Below the pieces are notes generated by a model. The model saw only the letters and a list, made by a program, of their open reading frames with translations. It was not told where the DNA came from and ran no database searches. Made by a program: the position numbers and the translations under genes. From Altererythrobacter sp. Root672 (GTDB lineage Bacteria; Pseudomonadota; Alphaproteobacteria; Sphingomonadales; Sphingomonadaceae): a stretch of DNA of 64,000 nt. The stretch is taken from assembly GCF_001427865.1 (NCBI RefSeq), contig NZ_LMHH01000002.1:391501-455500 (forward strand). The letters are read 5' to 3'. Positions 52,471 through 61,127 of the stretch are shown piece by piece (the stretch's first letter is position 1; the number at the start of each line of letters is the position of its first letter).

Positions 52471-52864
52471 CGGCGGTTCGACTTTCTCAGTGATCGGCGC
52501 CGACGTGATCATCCGGGGTGATATCGAAGCCTCGGCCGACCTGCATGTCGACGGAACGATCGAGGGTGACCTTGGCTGCACCTCGCTGGTCCAGGGTGAA
52601 TCGAGCCGCATCGAAGGCGCGATCCAGGCCGATGCCGCGCGCCTCTCTGGAACCGTGAAGGGCACCATCACTGTCCGCGACCTCGTGATCCTGCGCAGCG
52701 CGCGGATCGATGGCGACGTGCATTACGAGACTTTGACGATCGAACAGGGCGCCAACGTCAACGGCCGCTTCGCGCCGGACGCACTCAAGGCCGCCAAGGC
52801 ATCCGCGGCTCCGGCATTGGAGCTTGGGGAAGAGAACGAACAGCGCCTGACGCTCGCGGGCTGA
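52400..52864 (+). CDS. Bactofilin
   Basis: Polymerising cytoskeletal protein of 154 residues that forms beta-helical filaments at the membrane and positions envelope enzymes. The core repeats GADVIIRGDIEASADLHVDG, TIEGDLGCTSLVQGESSRIE and GTVKGTITVRDLVILRSARI show the typical six-residue beta-helix rhythm; the flanks are disordered. The ATG at 52400 (MFSKKPEPTLPSAAP) lies 71 bases inside the M23 gene in another frame, with GGAG about 10 bases upstream. Bactofilin next to an M23 peptidase is a recurrent pairing linked to cell shape. Confidence 0.92.
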   Translation: MFSKKPEPTLPSAAPRKAVRPVANGGSTFSVIGADVIIRGDIEASADLHVDGTIEGDLGCTSLVQGESSRIEGAIQADAARLSGTVKGTITVRDLVILRSARIDGDVHYETLTIEQGANVNGRFAPDALKAAKASAAPALELGEENEQRLTLAG

Positions 52865-52886
52865 GCCCGATCAGGATCCCACAAGG

Positions 52887-52919
52887 AAAAGGCCGGTCCC
52901 TCGCGGGGCCGGCCTTTTT
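52887..52919. terminator. Bidirectional terminator between bactofilin and trcR
   Basis: A stem of GGCCGG-tCCC and GGGgCCGGCC with loop TCGC is flanked by AAAA on the left and TTTTT on the right. It lies 22 bases after the bactofilin stop and 22 bases before the end of the converging trcR gene, so the hairpin can serve both transcripts. Confidence 0.85.
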
Positions 52920-52941
52920 CTTTGGACACAGCGGTGAGAAA

Positions 52942-53649
52942 TCAATCCGCGGGATTGGCTTCCGCTGCGCGCTTGGCCAGCAGCCAGGCTTCTGCTTCGG
53001 CTTCCTGCGCGGCCTCGACAGCGGCCTTAGCCGAAGCATCGCGCTCGGCCCGCAGTTCCGAGATCAGTTCGGCGCGTTCGTCACGGCTTTCAACGACCGC
53101 GGTCTCCGCCTCGTCGCCGTGCACAACCCCACGCTTGGCGGCCTTGGCCACCGCCGCATCGAGTTCACGCTGCGAACACAGGCCGAGGGTCACCGGGTCC
53201 TTCGCCTGGATGTTGGCGATGTTCCAGTGGCTCCGCTCGCGGATGGCGTTGATGGTGTTGCGCGTCGTGCCGATCAGCTTACCGATCTGGGCGTCCGAGA
53301 TCTCCGGGTGGTTGCGGATGATCCAGGCAATGCCATCCGGCTTGTCCTGGCGCTTCGACACCGGCGTATAGCGCGGGCCCTTGGTGCGGCTGACGTCGAC
53401 CGGGGCGCGCTGCATCTTGAGCTTGTAGTTCGGGTCCGCCTGGCCCTTTTCGATCTCTTGGTGATTGAGCTCACCCGAATGGACCGGATCGCGGCCAGTA
53501 TACTTCGAGCTGGCAAGATCGTCCGCCATCGCCTGGACTTCGAGGATATGCAGGCCGCAGAATTCTGCGATCTGTTCGAAGCTCAGCGCAGTGTTGTCGA
53601 CCAGCCAGGAGGCGGTCGCGTGCGGCATCAGGGGAGTGGGCTGGGCCAC
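52942..53649 (-). CDS. trcR: DUF1013 cell-cycle transcriptional regulator TrcR
   Basis: DNA-binding protein of 235 residues of the DUF1013 family, named TrcR in alphaproteobacterial annotation. A first helix-turn-helix-like part (FEQIAEFCGLHILEVQAMAD) and a conserved core with KRQDKPDGIAWIIRNHPEIS and DAQIGKLIGTTRNTINAIRE are followed by an acidic/alanine-rich helical tail. The start is a GTG at 53649 (V-A-Q-P-T-P-L-M), supported by GGAGAG six bases upstream; the frame further out to 53865 is not conserved-looking. Its role is inferred from the family. Confidence 0.88.
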   Translation of the reverse strand: MAQPTPLMPHATASWLVDNTALSFEQIAEFCGLHILEVQAMADDLASSKYTGRDPVHSGELNHQEIEKGQADPNYKLKMQRAPVDVSRTKGPRYTPVSKRQDKPDGIAWIIRNHPEISDAQIGKLIGTTRNTINAIRERSHWNIANIQAKDPVTLGLCSQRELDAAVAKAAKRGVVHGDEAETAVVESRDERAELISELRAERDASAKAAVEAAQEAEAEAWLLAKRAAEANPAD

Positions 53650-53753
53650 GAGTTTCTCTCCGGTAGAAAAAGAAGGGCCGCCCCTCACGGAGCGGCCGAC
53701 ACCGGGATCGTGTAGGGAATTTACCCACAAACGGCAAGCAAACTCGCCGGAGG

Positions 53754-54791
53754 TCAGGCGGCGCGCAGCTCGCGTTGGACTTGTGGCGGGCATTCGGGGG
53801 TCAGCGCGGCAAGGAATTGGTCCGTACTCGCCTCCCAGGTGAAGCTGCGACCGTGGGCCCGGCATCGTGCGCGATCAAGCTGCAAGGCGCCTGAAATCGC
53901 CTCTCCAAGCGATTCGGCCAGGCATCCGCTCTCGGCGGTGAGCACGTCGATTGGGCCGGGGACTGGATAAGCCGCAACTGGCGTTCCCGATGCCAAGGCC
54001 TCGATCATCACCAAGCCGAAAGTATCGGTGCGGCTCGGGAAGACGAACACGTCGGCTCCGGCATAACACGCCGCCAGTGCACGGCCGCTCTGGCGCCCGA
54101 GGAACATCACCTCGGGGAATTGCGCCTGCAGCCGCGCGAGCGCCGGTCCATCGCCAACCACCACCTTCGACCCGGCATGGCGAGCGGACAGGAACGCCTC
54201 GACGTTCTTCTCCACCGCGACCCGGCCGACATAGAGCTGGATTGGCCGCGGGAGTTGCAGGAACAGGTCGGGCGGAGGGATGTCTTGCCCGAATTGCTCG
54301 AGATCGACCCCACGGCCCCACGGGCGCAACCGAGTCAGCCCGTGCGCCTCGAGCTGTTCGCGCAGAGTCGGAGTGGCGGCCATAATGCCGCTCGACGGGG
54401 CGTGAAAGTGCCGGATGTAGGGCCAGAACACCCCCGCGGGCAGATGCGAGCGGCGTGCCAGGTATTCGGGAAACTGGGTGTGATAGGCGGTGGTGAAATG
54501 CCGCCCATGCGCCAGGCACCAACGCCGTGCCGCCCATCCGAGCGGACCTTCGGTGGAGATGTGAATCGCCTCCGGGCCGAAGGCGGCAAGCCGCTCCCCC
54601 ACCGCCTGCGGACCGGCGAGGGCGAGGCGGATTTCAGGATAGCTCGGGCATGGCAAGGAGCGAAACTGGCACGGGGAGATCACTTCCACTTCGTGCCCGC
54701 GCTTGGTCAACTCTGCGGTAAGGGCATGCAAGGTCCGCACGACCCCGTTGACCTGCGGGTCCCAGGCGTCGGTGACGATGGCGATCCGCAT
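53754..54791 (-). CDS. GT4-family glycosyltransferase
   Basis: Retaining glycosyltransferase of 345 residues with GT-B fold. It starts MRIAIVTDAWDPQVNGVVRT, typical of the alpha-mannosyl/glucuronosyl-diacylglycerol group, and has the donor-site segment GVDLEQF, the strand IQLYVGRVAVEKNVEAFL and the E-x7-E region FPSRTDTFGLVMIEALASGT. Its start overlaps the stop of the LpxH-like phosphatase by one base (TGATG). The pairing suggests a glycolipid made in two steps at the inner membrane; the product is not known. Confidence 0.9.
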   Translation of the reverse strand: MRIAIVTDAWDPQVNGVVRTLHALTAELTKRGHEVEVISPCQFRSLPCPSYPEIRLALAGPQAVGERLAAFGPEAIHISTEGPLGWAARRWCLAHGRHFTTAYHTQFPEYLARRSHLPAGVFWPYIRHFHAPSSGIMAATPTLREQLEAHGLTRLRPWGRGVDLEQFGQDIPPPDLFLQLPRPIQLYVGRVAVEKNVEAFLSARHAGSKVVVGDGPALARLQAQFPEVMFLGRQSGRALAACYAGADVFVFPSRTDTFGLVMIEALASGTPVAAYPVPGPIDVLTAESGCLAESLGEAISGALQLDRARCRAHGRSFTWEASTDQFLAALTPECPPQVQRELRAA

Positions 54792-55696
54792 CAAGCCGCT
54801 CGCGCCATGGCCTCGCCCGATACCGCCAGCGCGGCCAGCGCGTCGCGCCGGGCGATTTCCTCGGGCCAGTGGAGGATTTCCATCCGGCCGTCGAAGTGCT
54901 CGACCAGCGCGGTGCAGCCTTCGACCCAATCGCCGTCATTGTAGTATTCGATGCCGTCGAAATCGCGCATCTCGGCGGTGTGGATGTGGCCGCAGACCAC
55001 GCCGTCGACCTTGCGCGCCGCGGCGGCCCGAGCGACCACTTCCTCGTAGCGATAGATGAATTCGACCGCGTTCTTGACCTTGTGCTTGGCCATCTTGCTG
55101 AGCGACCAGTACGGCATTCCAAGCTTCCTCCGGATCAGGTTGACCCAGTGGCTGAGGCCCATCAGCAATTCGTAGAGCGCATCACCCACTACGGCGAGCC
55201 AGCGGTGCGCCAGCATCACCCCATCGAATTCATCGCCGTGCAGCACCAGCAGGCGCCGCCCATCGGCGGTCTCGTGAACAGCAGCGCGCCGGATCTCGAC
55301 CCCGCCAAAATCGAGGCCGGCAAACTGCCGGAACATCTCGTCGTGATTGCCCGGGATGTATACGATCCGCGTGCCGCGGCGGGCGCGCTTGAGGATCCGC
55401 CAGACGATGTCGTTATGCGCGGCGGGCCAGTAGAACTTCTTCTTCAGGCGCCAACCGTCGACGATGTCGCCGACGAGGTACATCGTCTCGCTGTCGGTTG
55501 AATCGAGGAAGTCGATCAGCAGCTCGGAATTGCAGCCCTTGGTCCCGAGGTGGACATCGCTGATCCAGATCGTCCGGAAGCGCTGCCGCCCCTCGGACGA
55601 ACGCTCGGGCACGATCGGCTCGTGGTTGTCGAAATTCGGGAAGGCCGTGAGGACTCCGTTATTCCCGACAGACCCTTGGAAGTAGCTTTCCAACAT
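54791..55696 (-). CDS. UDP-2,3-diacylglucosamine diphosphatase-like metallophosphoesterase
   Basis: Calcineurin-type phosphoesterase of 301 residues in the LpxH/YfbR-like group. Metal motifs are IWISDVHLGTKGCNSELLID, YLVGDIVDGWRL, IVYIPGNHDEMFRQFAG, LLVLHGDEFDG and VVCGHIHTAEMRDFDG. It is longer than LpxH (about 240) and resembles a second alphaproteobacterial type found beside glycosyltransferases. The start is placed at the ATG at 55696; the frame can also begin with a TTG at 55723. Whether it is the lipid A enzyme or acts with the neighbouring glycosyltransferase cannot be told. Confidence 0.85.
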   Translation of the reverse strand: MLESYFQGSVGNNGVLTAFPNFDNHEPIVPERSSEGRQRFRTIWISDVHLGTKGCNSELLIDFLDSTDSETMYLVGDIVDGWRLKKKFYWPAAHNDIVWRILKRARRGTRIVYIPGNHDEMFRQFAGLDFGGVEIRRAAVHETADGRRLLVLHGDEFDGVMLAHRWLAVVGDALYELLMGLSHWVNLIRRKLGMPYWSLSKMAKHKVKNAVEFIYRYEEVVARAAAARKVDGVVCGHIHTAEMRDFDGIEYYNDGDWVEGCTALVEHFDGRMEILHWPEEIARRDALAALAVSGEAMARAA

Positions 55697-55804
55697 CGGC
55701 CACAGACCCTTGATAGCCTCCAATGGCTAAGGGCCTATGGACGAGGAATGTTACGCGGGAATCGCAGTTCCGGGTCTGTTCCGCGACTTTGTGACGGTCC
55801 TGAG

Positions 55805-56419
55805 TCAGTCGAGCGTCACGTGCCCGGGCTGGGCCTCGACGCGCTTCAGCCAGTCCTCGACGGCAGGGTAGTCGGCCAACCGGTAGCCGCCCTCTTCGCA
55901 GGTGTGAGTGTAAGCGTAGAGACAGATGTCGGCGACGGAGAACCGCCCACCGACGAGAAAGTCGTGCTGCGCCAGGTGGTTATCCATCAGCCTGAGCGCA
56001 TCGAGCCCTGCGGCGCGTTTGAGCGGAAGGGCAATGCGCTGGAATTCGGAGAAGTTGGCCTCGCCGATCCAACCGAACCAGAAACGCAAGGTCGCGACGT
56101 TGGGTTCGTGGTTGTACTGCTCCCAGAACAGCCAGCGCAGCGCGTCGGCCTGCTCGAACGGGTCCTCGGGGATCAGCGAGGTGCCGGTGGCGAGGTACCA
56201 GCAGGCGGCATTGCTCTCGGGAAGGAAGCGCTCCCCGACCTGCAACACCGGGATCCGGCCGTTGGCGTTGACCTGAGCGAGGAACTCGGGCGTGCGCGTT
56301 TCGCCCTGCATGATGTCGTACTCGCGTCGATCGAGCGAAACGCCGGCATGGGCGGCGGTCAGGCGGATCTTGTAGCAGTTACCCGACCGGGCGTACTCGT
56401 GCAGGACCAGCGGTTCCAA
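55805..56419 (-). CDS. Glutathione S-transferase
   Basis: Cytosolic GST of 204 residues. The thioredoxin-like N-domain begins LVLHEYARSGNCYKIRLTAA (serine or cysteine of SGNCYK near the glutathione thiol) and includes NANGRIPVLQVGERFLPESN; the C-terminal helical domain has FLVGGRFSVADICLYAYTH. The start is a TTG at 56419, supported by a run of G about 7 bases upstream; the longer frame to 56794 overlaps the next gene. It is the last gene of a compact three-gene operon with a quinone oxidoreductase and an NTF2-like protein. Confidence 0.88.
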   Translation of the reverse strand: MEPLVLHEYARSGNCYKIRLTAAHAGVSLDRREYDIMQGETRTPEFLAQVNANGRIPVLQVGERFLPESNAACWYLATGTSLIPEDPFEQADALRWLFWEQYNHEPNVATLRFWFGWIGEANFSEFQRIALPLKRAAGLDALRLMDNHLAQHDFLVGGRFSVADICLYAYTHTCEEGGYRLADYPAVEDWLKRVEAQPGHVTLD

Positions 56420-56421
56420 AG

Positions 56422-57309
56422 CTACCCCCCCCAGGGCGAGGGCATGTTGTAAGGCACGGTCACGAACGCAGCCTCGACCCCCGCGATCTTGCCGTCGACG
56501 ATCTTGAACATCTCCAGCAACGCGAAGCTGTGGGGGAAGTGGAACACCGACTTCGTCTTGGTGACCCCGTCGGTCCAGGTCACGTCGACCACTTTGCCGC
56601 AGTGGTCGATGAACCCGGCGGCAACGACGATGCCCTTCTCCTCGTCGACCAGCGGGAAGCGGCGGCCGCGCAGGCGGTCGTCGTAGATGTACTGGCCCAG
56701 GCGGAACTGCTCGGCACAACCCATCGCGGCGATCGGGTAGTCTTCGATGTTCGGGTTGTTGGTGGTCTGGAGACCATTCTCGACCCGGTCGCAATCGTCG
56801 GTGAATTCGGTGAACAGCGTACCGTCATTGAGCTGCAGCGTGTCGAAATAGCCGTCGGCGATCGAGATCATCCGTACCCGTTCGCGCCGCTGGTCCTCGG
56901 GTACGTCCGCCAGCATCAAGGGCCGCGGCGAGACATAAGTCTCGATACTGGGGAAGGGTCCGAACTCCATCGAGCGGCAGACAATCGTCTCCACCTCGGC
57001 GATGCGACCGTCGACGATGCCGAGCCGCAAGCCCATGATCGCCGGATGCCCATGCTCCTCGACCAGGCCGAACCAGCTGACCTGGCCGGTCTGCGGATCG
57101 GCGGCCTTGAGATCGTAAGTTCGACGGCGCGCGCTGATGGTGTTCCACAGCCCGTCACCGATCTCGAGCTGGACGTTGTTCTCGGTAAACACGACCTGCT
57201 CGGCCCAAGCCAGCCGCGCGGGGTCCTGCGCCTCCAACGCGTCGAGATAGGCTTCGGCGTGAGCGTAGAGCGCCTCACGCGTCGTCGGTTCGGGCGGCCT
57301 CGAATTCAT
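56422..57309 (-). CDS. Tandem NTF2/SnoaL-like domain protein, function unknown
   Basis: A 295-residue cytoplasmic protein apparently made of two NTF2-like (cone-shaped) domains. The first runs about residues 10-120 (TREALYAHAEAYLDALEAQD, then GLRLGIVDGRIAEVETIVCR). The second, about 150-290, begins ISIADGYFDTLQLNDGTLFT with FTDDCDRVENGLQTTNN and ends MFKIVDGKIAGVEAAFVTVP. The DGRIxEVE / DGKIxGVE strands repeat the SnoaL pattern. Its ATG overlaps the quinone oxidoreductase stop (TGATG), and the GST begins 2 bases after it. The reaction is unknown; relatives include hydratases, isomerases and simple binders. Confidence 0.75.
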   Translation of the reverse strand: MNSRPPEPTTREALYAHAEAYLDALEAQDPARLAWAEQVVFTENNVQLEIGDGLWNTISARRRTYDLKAADPQTGQVSWFGLVEEHGHPAIMGLRLGIVDGRIAEVETIVCRSMEFGPFPSIETYVSPRPLMLADVPEDQRRERVRMISIADGYFDTLQLNDGTLFTEFTDDCDRVENGLQTTNNPNIEDYPIAAMGCAEQFRLGQYIYDDRLRGRRFPLVDEEKGIVVAAGFIDHCGKVVDVTWTDGVTKTKSVFHFPHSFALLEMFKIVDGKIAGVEAAFVTVPYNMPSPWGG

Positions 57310-58325
57310 CACGCGTCTTCGTCTCCTGCTACCTCGAGCACGATCTTGCCGACATGCTCGCCCGCTTCCATCCGGGCATGAGCGGCCGCGGCTTCGATAA
57401 GCGGAAACACCGTGTCCATCGCCGGGCGGAGCCGGCCTTCCTCAACCAGCGGCCAGACTTCGCGCGCGATCTCGTCCGCGAGCAGGCCCTTGAACGCATC
57501 CGAGCGGCCGCGCAGGGTCGAGCCGGTCACGGTGTGCCGGCGGACCATCAGCTTGGCCATGTTGATGGTCGCCTCGGCCCCGCCAAGAACCGCGATCGTC
57601 ACCAGCCGCCCGGCATCGGCGAGGCAGTCGAGGTTGCGCTGGGTGTAGCTTCCCGCGACCATATCGAGCACGAGGTCGACGCCCCGCCCGTCGGTAAGCG
57701 CCTTGACCTCGCTCACGAAATCCTGGGTCCGATAGTCAATCGCGTGGTCGGCGCCGAGGGCGCGAGCGGCCTCGCATTTAGCTTCAGTGCCGCAAGTCAC
57801 GATCACCGTGAGATCGAACAGCTTGGCAAGCTTGATCGCCATCGAGCCGATGCCGCTGGTTCCGCCGTGGACCAGCAAGGTCTCCCCGGGAGTGGCCCAG
57901 CCACGCTCGAACACGTTGTGCCAAACGGTGAACAGCGTCTCCGGCAAGGCCGCCGCCTCGGCCAGGGTCAGGCCCTCCGGCACCGGCAAACAGTGCTCCG
58001 CCCTGGCGAGGCAGAATTCCGAATAACCTCCGCCAGTTACGAGCGCGCAGACTTTCGTCCGCAGCAGGTCTTCCGCCCCGTGCCCGGCTGCGATCACTGT
58101 GCCGGAAATCTCGAGCCCCGGTATGTCCGATGCACCCGGAGGTGGCGGATAGCGGCCCATGCGTTGGAGCACGTCGGGTCGGTTGACCCCGGCATAGGCG
58201 ACCTCGATCAGGACCTGCCCAGGCCCGGGCTCCGGCACACCGCGCCGTTCAGGCACAAGCACTTCGGGACCGCCCGGAGCGGCGATCGTTACCGCGGTCA
58301 TCGTATCAGTCTGCACCGCGGCCAT
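57309..58325 (-). CDS. NAD(P)H:quinone oxidoreductase-like MDR (PIG3/QOR type)
   Basis: Zinc-free medium-chain reductase of 338 residues. It shows YAGVNRPDVLQRMGRYPPPP near residues 48-67, the cofactor motif LLVHGGTSGIGSMAIKLAKL, GADHAIDYRTQDFVSEVK and LDMVAGSYTQRNLDCLADAG. The catalytic zinc ligands of alcohol dehydrogenases are missing. A second ATG at 58301 could also start it. It is the first gene of the operon with the NTF2-like protein and the GST, and is divergent from DUF1192. Confidence 0.9.
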   Translation of the reverse strand: MAAVQTDTMTAVTIAAPGGPEVLVPERRGVPEPGPGQVLIEVAYAGVNRPDVLQRMGRYPPPPGASDIPGLEISGTVIAAGHGAEDLLRTKVCALVTGGGYSEFCLARAEHCLPVPEGLTLAEAAALPETLFTVWHNVFERGWATPGETLLVHGGTSGIGSMAIKLAKLFDLTVIVTCGTEAKCEAARALGADHAIDYRTQDFVSEVKALTDGRGVDLVLDMVAGSYTQRNLDCLADAGRLVTIAVLGGAEATINMAKLMVRRHTVTGSTLRGRSDAFKGLLADEIAREVWPLVEEGRLRPAMDTVFPLIEAAAAHARMEAGEHVGKIVLEVAGDEDA

Positions 58326-58417
58326 TCGCTATGCCCCCTGTAGCCTTGTTGCCACGCTCCACAGCCGTAATGGTACCCCCCATTGACAGCAAGCGGGGCG
58401 CACTCGATTTTGTGCTC

Positions 58418-58621
58418 ATGGAGGACGATCTCCCCCGGGTCCGCGGTGACTTCGCGAGCCGGCTGGCCGGCGAACTGCTCGATACCTATTCCCAGGACGA
58501 GCTGATGGAGCGCATCGCCTTGCTCGAGGCCGAGATCGAACGGGTCAAATCCCAGCATGCCAAGGCCGCAAGCCACAAGAAGTTGGCCGATGCCTTGTTC
58601 AAACCGCGAGAGCCAAGCTGA
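58418..58621 (+). CDS. DUF1192-family small protein
   Basis: A 67-residue helical protein starting MEDDLPRVRGDFASRLAGEL, followed by LDTYSQDELMERIALLEAEI, a coiled coil. This is the DUF1192 family, common and conserved in alphaproteobacteria, function unknown. I use the ATG at 58418 because family members begin with M-x-D-D-L-P; an in-frame ATG at 58370 would add 16 residues. Neither start has a clear Shine-Dalgarno. Confidence 0.85.
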   Translation: MEDDLPRVRGDFASRLAGELLDTYSQDELMERIALLEAEIERVKSQHAKAASHKKLADALFKPREPS

Positions 58622-58779
58622 TGGGCCCCCTTGTGGCCCGCACCCACTCGCAATTGCGCTTTTGGCGCACCATATCGTTCTTAACAGAAGACCAGCAGAG
58701 CCGTTTCGTGCGCGTTCAGCCGGCGATTTGCAAAATCTCAACTCTCGGATCGTATCCAACCAGTGTGGATTGACTAACT

Positions 58780-61113
58780 ATGCCCAGTTTCGCCCAGACT
58801 CTCGAAAAGACCCTGCATACCGCGTTGCAGCACGCGACCGACCGGTCGCACGAGTATGCGACGCTAGAGCACTTGTTGCTCGCTCTCGTGGATGACCCCG
58901 ACGCCGCCGAGGTGATGAACGCCTGCGGTGTCGACCTGGCCGAGCTTTCGACCGTGGTCCGCCAGTACCTCGACCAGGAATACCAGTCGCTCAAGACCGA
59001 CGAGGAGGGCGACCCCCAGCCGACCGCCGGGTTCCAGCGCGTGATCCAGCGCGCCATCCTGCACGTCCAATCGAGCGGCAAGGACACCGTGACCGGCGCC
59101 AACGTGCTGGTCGCCCTGTTCTCCGAACGCGACAGCTACGCGGTCTACTTCCTGCAGCAGCAGGACATGAGCCGCCTCGACGCGGTCAGCTTCATCAGCC
59201 ACGGCATCGGCAAAGGCGGCCGCCAGGTCGAAAGCCGGAATCCGCAGGGTTCGGACGAGCCCGAGGCGAAGAGCGAAGAGAAGCCGGACAAGAACAAGAA
59301 GGATTCCGCGCTCGACCAGTTCTGCATCAACCTCAACCAGAAGGCGCTGGACGGAAAGGTCGATCCGCTGATCGGCCGCGGACCCGAAGTGGACCGCACG
59401 ATCCAGATCCTCTGCCGCCGGTCGAAGAACAACCCGCTCTATGTGGGTGATCCGGGCGTGGGCAAGACCGCGATCGCGGAAGGCCTGGCGCGCAAGATCG
59501 TCGAAGGCGACGTGCCCGAAGTCCTGCTGGGCGCAGTGATCTACTCGCTCGACATGGGCGCGCTGCTGGCCGGCACCCGCTATCGCGGCGACTTCGAAGA
59601 GCGGTTGAAGCAGGTCGTCTCGGAGCTGGAAAAGCTTCCCGAAGCGGTGCTGTTCATCGACGAGATCCACACCGTGATCGGCGCTGGCGCAACCAGCGGC
59701 GGCGCGATGGATGCCTCCAACCTGCTCAAGCCGGCCCTCTCGGGCGGGACGATCCGTTGCATCGGCTCGACCACCTACAAGGAGTTCCGCAACCACTTCG
59801 AGAAGGACCGCGCGCTGCTGCGGCGCTTCCAGAAGATCGACGTGAACGAACCGACTGTGGAGGATACCATCAAGATCCTCCGCGGCCTGCGCACCGCGTT
59901 CGAGGAGCACCACAAGGTCAAGTACACGCCTGACGCGATCAAGACCGCGGTCGAGCTCAGCGCGCGCTACATCAACGACCGTAAGCTGCCCGACAAGGCG
60001 ATCGACGTGATCGACGAAGTCGGCGCGATGCAGATGCTGGTGCCGCCGAGCAAGCGGAAGAAGAAGATCACTTCGAAGGAAATCGAAGCGGTCATCGCGA
60101 CCATGGCGCGCATCCCTCCCAAGTCGGTGAGTTCGGACGACAAGGCCGCGCTCGCCAGCCTCGAGAAGGACTTGAAGCGCGTCGTGTTCGGCCAGGACAA
60201 GGCGATCGAGGTGCTCTCGACCGCCATGAAGCTGAGCCGTGCGGGCCTGCGCGATCCAGACAAGCCGATCGGCAGCTTCTTGTTCTCGGGCCCGACCGGC
60301 GTCGGCAAGACCGAGGTCGCGCGCCAGCTCGCCTCGATCATGGGTATCGAGCTCAAGCGCTTCGACATGTCGGAGTACATGGAACGGCACTCGGTCAGCC
60401 GCCTGATCGGCGCGCCTCCGGGCTATGTCGGCTATGACCAGGGTGGCCTGCTGACCGATGCGATCGATCAGCATCCGCACTGCGTGCTGCTGCTCGACGA
60501 GATCGAGAAGGCCCACCCCGACCTGTTCAACATCCTGTTGCAGGTCATGGATCACGGACGCCTGACCGATCACCACGGCAAGACGGTCGACTTCCGCAAC
60601 GTCGTGCTGATCATGACGACCAACGCCGGTGCGTCGGACGCGGCAAAGCAGGGGATCGGCTTCGGCGCCGGCACCAAGACGGATGCGAGCGAAGAGGCGG
60701 TGAAGCGTATGTTCACCCCCGAGTTCCGCAACCGCCTCGATGCGATCGTGCCGTTCGATTACCTCGGCACCGAGACCGTCAGCCGCGTGGTCGACAAGTT
60801 CATCCTCCAGCTGGAACTGCAGCTGGCGGAGCAGAACGTGCACATCCAGTTCGACTCTGACGCCCGTAACTGGCTCGCCAAGCGGGGCTACGACAAGCTT
60901 TACGGCGCCCGGCCGATGGCTCGCCTGATCCAGGACAAGATCAAGCAGCCGCTGGCCGAGGAACTGCTGTTCGGCAAGCTGGCCCACGGCGGCGAAGTCC
61001 ACGTCAGCATCAAGGATGACGCACCGGCCTTTGAAGTGACCCCGGCGGCGCCCAAGGACAGCAAGCCGCGTCCGAAGGCGACCAAGGCCAGGAAGCCGCA
61101 GCCGGAAGAATAA
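58780..61113 (+). CDS. clpA: ATP-dependent Clp protease ATP-binding subunit ClpA
   Basis: AAA+ unfoldase that feeds proteins to ClpP. The 777-residue protein has the Clp N-domain (about 1-145), a variable linker rich in E and K, AAA1 with Walker A GDPGVGKT at residues 223-230, and AAA2 with GPTGVGKT at residues 504-511, plus the ClpP-binding region after about residue 610. Walker B of AAA2 is LLLDEIEKAHPDLFN. The C-terminus carries a lysine-rich extension. The adaptor gene clpS, often directly upstream, is not in the 158-base gap, which holds no other gene I can support. Confidence 0.95.
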   Translation: MPSFAQTLEKTLHTALQHATDRSHEYATLEHLLLALVDDPDAAEVMNACGVDLAELSTVVRQYLDQEYQSLKTDEEGDPQPTAGFQRVIQRAILHVQSSGKDTVTGANVLVALFSERDSYAVYFLQQQDMSRLDAVSFISHGIGKGGRQVESRNPQGSDEPEAKSEEKPDKNKKDSALDQFCINLNQKALDGKVDPLIGRGPEVDRTIQILCRRSKNNPLYVGDPGVGKTAIAEGLARKIVEGDVPEVLLGAVIYSLDMGALLAGTRYRGDFEERLKQVVSELEKLPEAVLFIDEIHTVIGAGATSGGAMDASNLLKPALSGGTIRCIGSTTYKEFRNHFEKDRALLRRFQKIDVNEPTVEDTIKILRGLRTAFEEHHKVKYTPDAIKTAVELSARYINDRKLPDKAIDVIDEVGAMQMLVPPSKRKKKITSKEIEAVIATMARIPPKSVSSDDKAALASLEKDLKRVVFGQDKAIEVLSTAMKLSRAGLRDPDKPIGSFLFSGPTGVGKTEVARQLASIMGIELKRFDMSEYMERHSVSRLIGAPPGYVGYDQGGLLTDAIDQHPHCVLLLDEIEKAHPDLFNILLQVMDHGRLTDHHGKTVDFRNVVLIMTTNAGASDAAKQGIGFGAGTKTDASEEAVKRMFTPEFRNRLDAIVPFDYLGTETVSRVVDKFILQLELQLAEQNVHIQFDSDARNWLAKRGYDKLYGARPMARLIQDKIKQPLAEELLFGKLAHGGEVHVSIKDDAPAFEVTPAAPKDSKPRPKATKARKPQPEE

Positions 61114-61127
61114 GCGTTCGACTGATC

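Noticed and set aside
58864-61002. 712-codon open frame on the minus strand
   Set aside because: Antisense to clpA across its full length; an artefact of GC-rich third positions. Both ClpA AAA modules are intact on the plus strand.
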